Shown: piece after piece, positions 7,233 to 12,268 of the stretch | Layout: every line of letters begins with the position of its first letter | Position numbering within the stretch: position 1 is the stretch's first letter | From: an uncultured Pseudomonadota bacterium | GTDB lineage: Bacteria > Desulfobacterota_B > Binatia > UBA9968 | NCBI GenBank assembly: GCA_946478635.1 | Contig: CAMLCX010000099.1 | Location: forward strand, 1-12,268 | Reading direction: 5' to 3' | DNA length: 12,268 nucleotides | Notes under the pieces: model-generated | What the model was told of the DNA's origin: nothing | Database searches by the model: none | Seen by the model: only the letters and a program-made list of their open reading frames with translations | Translations under genes and position numbers: made by a program

Positions 7233-7238
7233 ATTCTA
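7233..7238 (-). promoter_or_regulatory. Possible -10 element for the exported helical protein gene
   Basis: On the minus strand this reads TAGAAT, matching TATAAT at five of six bases, about 57 bases upstream of the ATG at 7176. No good -35 element stands at the usual distance (a TTTCCC-like hexamer is the best), so this is a weak call. Confidence 0.2.
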
Positions 7239-7279
7239 CACCAAACAAAAATTGGGGAAAGGCTGCGAGAGGCTGGGAT

Positions 7280-7340
7280 TCCCTCGGCAAGTTCAGAATA
7301 AACCGAGGGAGAACGGAATGGCGCCGAGTCGGCGCTCCAT
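7280..7340. other. Two neighbouring hairpins between the two minus-strand genes
   Basis: TCCCTCGG (7280-7287) pairs perfectly with CCGAGGGA (7303-7310) over a 15-base loop. Next to it, ATGG-CGCC (7318-7325) pairs with GGCG-CT-CCAT (7331-7340) around a five-base loop with a two-base bulge. They lie 35-95 bases past the PspC stop on the minus strand. They could terminate or process the PspC transcript, but neither is followed by a T-run on that strand. Confidence 0.35.
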
Positions 7341-7374
7341 CCGGAGTGATCTGTTAAAAACGAGAATAAGACGA

Positions 7375-7599
7375 TTATTTTGAATTCGGCTGCGGGTCGG
7401 CTGCGGGCATACAGATCCAGAGGGCGATGTAGGCAACGAGGCCGGTGCCCCAGAGAAACACCAAAACAATAAAAAATGCGCGCCATAACCACGTGGGCAT
7501 GGGCGTATGCTCTCCGAGCCCGCCACAAACACCGCCGATTTTCTTGTCGGTCGCCGATTTTTTTAGATTTCGAAGTCCTTCCCAAAAAGTCTTGTCCAT
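7375..7599 (-). CDS. PspC-domain small inner-membrane protein
   Basis: A 74-residue protein carrying the PspC-type domain over almost its full length. The KKIGGVCGGLGEH motif (residues 19-31) is the typical K-x-I-x-G-V-C-G-G-L-A-E signature, followed by one membrane segment (about 39-63) ending in YIALWICMP, matching the family's Y-L-I-L-W-I-x-x-P. I chose ATG 7599 over the in-frame ATG at 7611 because GGAG lies seven bases before it. PspC proteins sense or relay envelope stress together with PspA and PspB; no pspA, pspB or pspF is visible nearby, so this is a stand-alone PspC-domain protein. The family is firm; a stress role is inferred from it. Confidence 0.9.
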   Translation of the reverse strand: MDKTFWEGLRNLKKSATDKKIGGVCGGLGEHTPMPTWLWRAFFIVLVFLWGTGLVAYIALWICMPAADPQPNSK

Positions 7600-7711
7600 T
7601 ATTCGCTCCATTCGATGGTGCTTATTTCAATTCTTCTTGTGCGAAATCCATGGGTCTCTCCGTTTGTTCACTACCATTGCACTCTACTTAATTCGATCCC
7701 CTGTTTCATCC

Positions 7712-7740
7712 TTGGGCCGAAAGAAATAGACTTGTATCAT
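7712..7740 (+). promoter_or_regulatory. Predicted sigma-70-type promoter of the radical SAM gene
   Basis: TTGGGC (7712-7717; three of six bases match TTGACA) is followed after exactly 17 bases by TATCAT (7735-7740; five of six match TATAAT). A start of transcription near 7747 would leave a leader of about 30 bases before the ATG at 7778. The geometry is ideal for a housekeeping promoter; the weak -35 keeps confidence moderate. Confidence 0.45.
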
Positions 7741-7777
7741 ACGCATCACGATCATTGTTAGCACGGGGCCGACGGCA

Positions 7778-9424
7778 ATGAATATCCTGATGATCTATCC
7801 GAAATTTCCCGAGCAGACTTTTTGGAATACCGCGCGCTCGGTGCAACTTCTGTGGGGGCGAAAGGCCATCATGCCGCCGCTTGGGTTGCTCACGATTGCG
7901 GCCTATCTGCCGGAGGATTTTTCGCTGCGACTGATTGATCGGAACGTCGCCGAGGAATCAGAAGCGGACTGGCAGTGGACAGACTTGGTATTTTTGAGCG
8001 CGATGATGTCGCAGCGGGAGGATTATCGCCGGTGTGTGGCGAATGCCAAAATGCGTGGCAAGCCGATCGCCGTAGGCGGGCCGTTCACTCATGCGCTCCC
8101 CGACGAAGCCTGCGCCGACGCCGATTGGGTTTGCTTCGGCGAAGCGGAAGATATCATCAACCAGTTGGTCTGCGACCTGCGCGCCGATCGGCGCGGCCAG
8201 ACGTATCAGGGCGGCAGCGCAACGAACCTGGAACGCATCAAGATGCCGCGCTTCGAGCTTTTACCCGACGTCAACGACTACGCCACCATGGCGCTGCAAT
8301 TCTCGCGCGGTTGTCCCTTCAAGTGCGAGTTCTGCGATATCATCGAGATCTACGGCCGCGTGCCGCGCACGAAGATGCCGGGGCAAGTCTGCGCCGAGCT
8401 GGCGGCGGTCGAGAGGCTCGGGTTTCAAGGCTACATTTTCCTGGTCGACGACAATTTCATCGGCAACAAGAAAAAAGCGAAAGAGATGCTCGCGGAGTTG
8501 GCCCAGTGGAACCGCGAGCACAATTTTCCGTTTCGCTATTACACGGAGGCTTCGATCAACCTGGCCGATGACGACGAGTTGCTCGAGCGCATGGCCGAGG
8601 CGGGTTTCTTTCACGTCTTCATCGGCATCGAGACGCCGGATCCGAAGCTGCTCAAGACCACGCAAAAGTTGCAAAATCTACCGGGAGAGCCATTGGCGAA
8701 ATTAACGCGGATCCGCCGGCGAGGTCTGCACGTCACCGCGGGTTTCATCATCGGTTTCGACGGCGAGGAGCGCGGCGTGTTCGAGGCGCAGCGGAAATTT
8801 ATTGAGGCTTCCGGCATCGGCGTGGCCATGGTGGGTTTACTGCAGGCGATTCCTCACACCCAGCTATCGCGACGTTTGAAGGCGGAAGGGCGATTGCTCG
8901 AAACCCTCAGCTCGACGGGGAATCACACCGTGGAAGGCATCAATTTTATACCCAAAGGCGAGATGACCAAGCGCGAGTATCTGGAAAACTACCGCGACCT
9001 TGTGCGCGAGGTTTTTGAGCCGCGGGCTTACTTCGCACGCACGTTGCCTGCCTTGCTGGAGCTGCGCGCGAGGGCGCCGCTCGGGGCGGTGCGGCGCCAC
9101 GGGGCGAAACTTCTGGCGGTACTCTCAAAAGAGATCTATGTTTTTGGTTTTCGAGAAAAAACGATCAGGTTTTACTTCTGGAAGGCGCTTTTTCATATGC
9201 TTTGGAAGCGGCCGGCGGCGCTGGAGTCATTTGTTTTCGACTGCGCGGTCTTTCATCACCTGCACCGGCACGCCCATTACGTCCGCCGCGAGCTGGCTCA
9301 ATATCTTTCCACGCCACACCCGGGTGACGTGCTGGACGACGTCTTCGACTCGAGTGGCCGTTTAACGCGCAATGAAAGTTGCCGGCGCAAGACGGTTCAG
9401 CGCGACGGGCTGCATGGGTTATAA
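7778..9424 (+). CDS. B12-binding domain / radical SAM protein with DUF4070-type C-terminus
   Basis: A 548-residue cytosolic radical SAM enzyme. The N-terminal third (1 to about 145) is a cobalamin-binding-like Rossmann domain: MNILMIYPKFP, then MPPLGLLTIAAYLPEDF, LRLIDRN, IAVGGPFTHALP and CFGEAED. It lacks the D-x-H-x-x-G cobalamin-ligand motif, as in many relatives. The radical SAM cluster is RGCPFKCEFCDI with C179, C183 and C186, followed by GRVPRTK, FLVDDNFIGNKK, EASINLADDDELL, FIGIETPD and GFIIGFDGE. The C-terminal half matches the DUF4070 arrangement (VGLLQAIPHTQL; NFIPKGEMTKREYLENYRDLV). Family members include methylases such as hopanoid C-2 methylase HpnP, but most are uncharacterised, and no hopanoid gene is nearby to favour that role. 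The ribosome site is weak (GGGG about ten bases before ATG). It is a single-gene unit with its own predicted promoter. Confidence 0.92.
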   Translation: MNILMIYPKFPEQTFWNTARSVQLLWGRKAIMPPLGLLTIAAYLPEDFSLRLIDRNVAEESEADWQWTDLVFLSAMMSQREDYRRCVANAKMRGKPIAVGGPFTHALPDEACADADWVCFGEAEDIINQLVCDLRADRRGQTYQGGSATNLERIKMPRFELLPDVNDYATMALQFSRGCPFKCEFCDIIEIYGRVPRTKMPGQVCAELAAVERLGFQGYIFLVDDNFIGNKKKAKEMLAELAQWNREHNFPFRYYTEASINLADDDELLERMAEAGFFHVFIGIETPDPKLLKTTQKLQNLPGEPLAKLTRIRRRGLHVTAGFIIGFDGEERGVFEAQRKFIEASGIGVAMVGLLQAIPHTQLSRRLKAEGRLLETLSSTGNHTVEGINFIPKGEMTKREYLENYRDLVREVFEPRAYFARTLPALLELRARAPLGAVRRHGAKLLAVLSKEIYVFGFREKTIRFYFWKALFHMLWKRPAALESFVFDCAVFHHLHRHAHYVRRELAQYLSTPHPGDVLDDVFDSSGRLTRNESCRRKTVQRDGLHGL

Positions 9425-9438
9425 AGAAAACCTCGCGA

Positions 9439-9463
9439 GATCATGCCGCCAAATCCGGCGATC
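9439..9463 (+). terminator. Weak hairpin after the radical SAM gene
   Basis: GATC-AT-GCCG (9439-9448) pairs with CGGC-GATC (9456-9463) around a seven-base loop with a two-base bulge, 15 bases after the stop codon. No T-run follows, so it may only protect the 3' end. Confidence 0.25.
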
Positions 9464-9546
9464 TGATCCGACTTGCTGTCGAATAACTCGGGCAACCCCC
9501 AGATAACGGTAAAATTCATGACCAGGGAGCGGAATTTAACGCACGC

Positions 9547-9563
9547 AAGGCCGCGCGGCCTTT
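9547..9563. terminator. Palindromic terminator between convergent genes
   Basis: AAGGCCGCGCGGCCTT (9547-9562) is a perfect 16-base palindrome. It folds as a six-pair GC-rich stem with a GCGC loop, followed on the plus strand by TATTA. It abuts the stop codon of the minus-strand VWA gene (9565-9567) and lies 122 bases beyond the radical SAM stop, so it could serve either direction. The dyad is certain; the short T-rich tail makes the function moderate. Confidence 0.45.
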
Positions 9564-9564
9564 A

Positions 9565-10608
9565 TTACAGGATGCGATTGAACCACATGAGCGAAAGCAA
9601 TGCGGAAACCAATGCCGCAACCGCCGCTCCGGCGGCGAACAGCGCGCTGATCTCCATGTCCTTTTTTTCCAGCAGAAATTTGGAGTTCAGCGTCTGATAG
9701 ACCTTCGTCAAGTCGGCTGCTGTGCCGGCGTAGAAATAGTCACCGCGCGTCAGGTTGGCGATCGTCTTGAGCGTCTCTTCGTCGAGGCGCACGCGCATGG
9801 ACCAGCCTTCAAAGCCGATGGTCTCGCCGCTTTTGGTGCCAAATCCAACGGTGAAAATGCGCACGCCGCGGTCGGCGGCCATGCGCGCTGCTTCGATGGA
9901 GTCGGGACCCGTGGTCCTCTGGCCATCGGTGAGCAGAATGATGGCGGCCGAACTGTAGGAGCCGGGGGGCACCGGTTTGAAATCTTTCTTTTCCGTTTTT
10001 CCGGCCGCATCGAGCGGAAGGCCGCGCGGGCCATTGCGCCCGTAGATCAACGAGCTCACATCGATGCCGGCGTCGGGGAAGATCGTCGCGAGCGAAACGA
10101 TGATGCCGCTGCCGATTGCCGTGGCGCGTTGCAGCTGGAAGCGGTCGATCGCCGCGATGATGTCTTCGCGGTTTTGCGTCGGCATTTGCACAACCGCCGC
10201 CGTTCCGGCGAACGACACCACGCCGATGCGCACGTTGGACGGCTGATCGGCGACGAAGGCCTTGGCGGCGTTTTGCGCCGCGGTAATGCGATTGGGCTGC
10301 ACGTCGGTCGCGCGCATGCTGCCGGAAACATCCATGGCAAGAATGATGGTTCGTTGCTGCGACGGCAAGGTAACGACCGCCGCGGGGCGAGCGATCGCCA
10401 CGGCCATGGCGATAAGCGCAATCAGAAAGAGCAATGGCGGAATATGGCGGCGAAATCGCTGTTTCGCGCCCAGCGCTTCTTTCACCATGCTCAAGCTCGC
10501 GTAGCGGAGCCCGGTCTCGCGCTTGCGCCGCAAAATATAGAAGTATCCGGCCACCAGCGCGGGCACGAGCAAGAGCAGCCAGAGCATCTCAGGCCATAGA
10601 AACTTCAT
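9565..10608 (-). CDS. Membrane-anchored von Willebrand factor A (VWA) domain protein, BatA/BatB-like
   Basis: A 347-residue membrane protein. Membrane segments lie at about 7-27 and 56-76, before the VWA domain, and a third at about 320-343 near the C-terminus: the BatA-type layout with the VWA domain outside the membrane. The metal-ion site is intact: DVSGS (D93, S95, S97), T163 in RATAIGSG and D228 in LLTDGQ. A roughly 40-residue G/P/K-rich insertion separates the T and D motifs. The ATG has AGAGGA six bases upstream and overlaps the end of the DUF58 gene by 20 bases, so translation is probably coupled. With DUF58 and MoxR it forms a cluster known for aerotolerance or envelope-related functions and metal-dependent protein assembly. 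It is the last gene of the cluster; no second VWA or TPR gene follows. Confidence 0.93.
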   Translation of the reverse strand: MKFLWPEMLWLLLLVPALVAGYFYILRRKRETGLRYASLSMVKEALGAKQRFRRHIPPLLFLIALIAMAVAIARPAAVVTLPSQQRTIILAMDVSGSMRATDVQPNRITAAQNAAKAFVADQPSNVRIGVVSFAGTAAVVQMPTQNREDIIAAIDRFQLQRATAIGSGIIVSLATIFPDAGIDVSSLIYGRNGPRGLPLDAAGKTEKKDFKPVPPGSYSSAAIILLTDGQRTTGPDSIEAARMAADRGVRIFTVGFGTKSGETIGFEGWSMRVRLDEETLKTIANLTRGDYFYAGTAADLTKVYQTLNSKFLLEKKDMEISALFAAGAAVAALVSALLSLMWFNRIL

Positions 10609-11506
10609 GGCTTCCTCTTAAATGCGTCGGCAAAATGCCGCCTGCCGCCAATTGGCTGCGCCGCTTGCGCAAGTCGGCGAAGCGCAAAATCGCATCGACC
10701 AGATCATCGTTGGTCGACAACTCGAGCGCATCGACGCCGGCTTGCTGGAAGGCCGAGCGAAGCTCCCGTTCGCGGCGCTCGGCCAACGCCGTGAAGCGCT
10801 TCCGGAAAGCGCGATCGTGCGTGTCGACAAACAGCTGCTCGCCGCTTTCGGCATCGCGCATCACGAGAAGCCCGAGATCGGGCAGTTCCATTTCCAACCG
10901 ATCATAGAGGCGCACGGCGATGATTTCGTGGCGCTGCGCCAAGTGGGCGAGCGGCTTGGCCCAGCCGGGCGCGCTGATGAAATCGGAAACAATAAAAACT
11001 AAAGATCGTCTTTGCATGACGCGAAAGGCGGTTTGCAAAAGATCGCCCAGGTTCGTCGGCGCCGAGCGCGAAGTCTCGGGTCGCGAGAGGATTTTGTGGA
11101 GAATATGGAGCGCGTGGCGCCGGCCGCTGCGCGCCGGAATCACCGTGTCGACGCTGTCGCCGTACAAGAGCGCGCCGACACGGTTGCCGTGGCGGGTCAA
11201 TAGCCGCGCGAGGACGGTGACAAAGTCAGTGGAAACCGAGCGTTTCTTCACCTGCGAGCCGAACTCGATGGACGGGCTCAGATCGACAAGAAACCACGCC
11301 GTCACTTCGCGGTCCTCATTATAAACTCTCACGTAGGGTGTCTGCAGGCGCGCGGTGACGTTCCAATCGATGTAGCGGACGTCGTCATGAAACTGGTACT
11401 CGCGCAGATCGGCGAGGTCCAAGCCGAAACCGCGAAACAACGTCTGATAATTGCCATGCAGCAGCCCGTCGAGCCGGCGAATCACCGTCCATTCCAGGCG
11501 GCGCAT
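10589..11506 (-). CDS. DUF58 domain protein of the MoxR-VWA cluster
   Basis: A 305-residue DUF58 protein. The hallmark block REYQFHDDVRYIDWNVTAR begins at residue 35, followed by VRVYNEDREVTAWFLVDLSPS, where D75, S77 and S79 give a VWA-like D-x-S-x-S. The C-terminal half includes VFIVSDFISAPGW, the second VWA-like strand. No membrane segments are seen. I chose ATG 11506 because GGAG lies six bases upstream and the product then opens with the family's RRLEWTVIRRLDG helix. An in-frame ATG at 11545 would add 13 residues but has no ribosome site. DUF58 proteins act with MoxR ATPases in a presumed chaperone or assembly system. The 3' end overlaps the VWA gene by 20 bases. Confidence 0.92.
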   Translation of the reverse strand: MRRLEWTVIRRLDGLLHGNYQTLFRGFGLDLADLREYQFHDDVRYIDWNVTARLQTPYVRVYNEDREVTAWFLVDLSPSIEFGSQVKKRSVSTDFVTVLARLLTRHGNRVGALLYGDSVDTVIPARSGRRHALHILHKILSRPETSRSAPTNLGDLLQTAFRVMQRRSLVFIVSDFISAPGWAKPLAHLAQRHEIIAVRLYDRLEMELPDLGLLVMRDAESGEQLFVDTHDRAFRKRFTALAERRERELRSAFQQAGVDALELSTNDDLVDAILRFADLRKRRSQLAAGGILPTHLRGSHEVSMA

Positions 11507-11570
11507 GATGTTCTCCGCGCCAGGCTGCTGAAAGAGGCTCATCATTTGACCGTATTAGGATTTATCGAAG

Positions 11571-11615
11571 GTTCAAGCCGTTCAAAAAGTTCAAACCGTT
11601 CAAGTCGTTGAAAAC
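11571..11615. repeat. Five-copy 9-bp tandem repeat
   Basis: The heptamer-plus unit GTTCAANNN occurs at 11571, 11580, 11589, 11598 and, as GTTGAA, at 11607, in strict 9-base register. It lies just upstream of the DUF58 gene, in the MoxR-DUF58 gap. Because the period is a multiple of three, it produces chance open frames that translate to FERLERFEL-like strings; these are not genes. It could be an expanding simple repeat or a cluster of binding sites. Confidence 0.75.
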
Positions 11616-11657
11616 GGTCTGTCGGCTCAACGCACTCAATTGGAGCACGGAAAGTGG

Positions 11658-11698
11658 TGGAGTAGTGATGAAGTACTGGGCGAGTACCCATCACTCCA
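11658..11698. repeat. TGGAG/CTCCA-rich imperfect hairpin element
   Basis: TGGAG (11658-11662), TGATG (11666-11670) and GTACT (11673-11677) pair with AGTAC (11683-11687), CATCA (11689-11693) and CTCCA (11694-11698) around a GGGCG loop, giving 15 pairs with small internal bulges. More CTCCA units follow at 11702, 11710 and 11718, and TGGAG also occurs at 11641. This style of tight TGGAG/ACTCCA repetition resembles dispersed intergenic repeats of environmental bacterial genomes. It lies within the MoxR-DUF58 spacer. Confidence 0.6.
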
Positions 11699-11728
11699 AT
11701 GCTCCAGTACTCCAACACTCCATTCTTG

Positions 11729-12268
11729 TTAGCTTGCCGCAACTTTGACATGGGTCTCCAACGGCTTTTCGGGCGCTGCAATCCGCTGCATGATGCGGCG
11801 GATCAGCTGATCCGGCGTGACGCCTTCGGCCAGAGCTTCGTAGGTCAGCACGAGCCGGTGGCGAAAAACATCGGGCACTAAATCTTTTACATCTTCGGGA
11901 ACCACGTAGGTGCGCCCGCGCAGGAAAGCCAGCGCCCGTGCGCCTTCAATGAGGTTGATCGACGCGCGCGGGCTGGCGCCGAAGGAAAGATATTTGGCCA
12001 TGTCGCCGAGGCCGTGACGTTCGGGATCCCGCGTGGCCGAGGCGAGCCGCACGGCGTACTGCTTGAGCGACGGATCGACATAGCCGTTTTGACACTCGTG
12101 CTGCAGCGCGTTCAATTGCGCGGTCGTGGCGATTGGAACGACCTCGTTCGGCACGCCGGTCACCCGGTCGACGATGACGAATTCTTCTTCTTCCGTGGGA
12201 TAGCCGACGAGCACCTTCATCATGAAACGATCGACTTGCGCTTCGGGCAGGGGATAGGTGCCTTCGGT
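11729..12268 (-). CDS. MoxR-family AAA+ ATPase (C-terminal part; start beyond window)
   Basis: The frame is open to the right edge, so the gene is cut. The 179 visible residues begin at TEGTYPLPEAQVDRFMMK, the invariant MoxR segment around sensor 1 and the arginine finger. They continue through the lid domain with GASPRASINLIEGARALAFL (sensor 2 arginine) and RGRTYVVPEDV, and end in VRHRL-like and LLRR-like C-terminal helices (FRHRLVLTYEA, LIRRIMQRI). Walker A and B lie outside the window. MoxR ATPases are thought to remodel or load metal cofactors into target proteins with DUF58 and VWA partners. The internal ATG at 12223 is not the start, since conserved residues precede it. Unlike the DUF58-VWA junction, about 220 repeat-rich bases separate it from DUF58. 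Confidence 0.94.
   Translation of the reverse strand, partial: TEGTYPLPEAQVDRFMMKVLVGYPTEEEEFVIVDRVTGVPNEVVPIATTAQLNALQHECQNGYVDPSLKQYAVRLASATRDPERHGLGDMAKYLSFGASPRASINLIEGARALAFLRGRTYVVPEDVKDLVPDVFRHRLVLTYEALAEGVTPDQLIRRIMQRIAAPEKPLETHVKVAAS

Noticed and set aside
11571..11722. CRISPR-like array
   Set aside because: The repeats are too short (9 bp), contiguous without spacers, and no cas gene is present.
11542..11781. 79-codon minus-strand frame across the MoxR-DUF58 gap
   Set aside because: It translates the 9-bp tandem repeat and the TGGAG/CTCCA element (FERLERFEL, VLEYWSIGVMG strings) and overlaps the MoxR end; an artefact of repeats.

Overview
The window looks like chromosomal DNA from an uncultured, moderately GC-rich Gram-negative bacterium. 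The gene content recalls soil or groundwater deltaproteobacterial / Binatia-type genomes: amidohydrolase-2 proteins beside a periplasmic solute-binding protein, a DUF4070 radical SAM protein, and a MoxR-DUF58-VWA cluster. This taxonomic reading is inference from gene content only. I see no tRNA, rRNA, CRISPR array, transposase or phage gene.

Left part (about 160-4960): a metabolic neighbourhood with three metal-dependent hydrolase-type genes and one secreted ABC-transporter binding protein. An amidohydrolase (164-1342) is followed on the same strand by an iron(III)/thiamine-type periplasmic binding protein (1512-2534). A second amidohydrolase (2613-3716, minus) converges on them. It is divergently arranged with a third metal-dependent hydrolase-like gene carrying a D-x-H-x-H motif (3902-4960, plus; possibly DUF6282). 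A catabolic or scavenging role for small carboxylated or aromatic compounds is plausible, but no substrate can be read from the sequence.

Middle part (4961-7777): a looser, gene-poor stretch of small proteins. It starts with about 660 bases without a convincing gene but with two notable hairpins. Then come a receiver-like protein that has lost the usual phosphoacceptor residue (5625-6059) and, 51 bases on, a small pentapeptide-repeat protein (6111-6467). On the minus strand lie an unrecognised exported helical protein (6598-7176) and a tiny PspC-domain membrane protein (7375-7599).

Right part (7778-12268): a B12-binding/radical SAM protein of the DUF4070 type (7778-9424) preceded by a recognisable promoter. 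It converges on a minus-strand cluster read as MoxR AAA+ ATPase (cut by the window edge), DUF58 protein, and membrane-anchored VWA protein. The last two overlap by 20 bases and are probably translationally coupled. MoxR and DUF58 are separated by about 220 bases containing a 9-bp tandem repeat and a TGGAG/CTCCA-rich hairpin, an unusual interruption for this cluster.

Nothing here is clearly a new biological system. The best candidates for a second look are the repeat-bearing spacer inside the MoxR cluster, the degenerate receiver/pentapeptide pair, the mutually exclusive hairpins at 4970-5010, and the orphan DUF4070 radical SAM gene.
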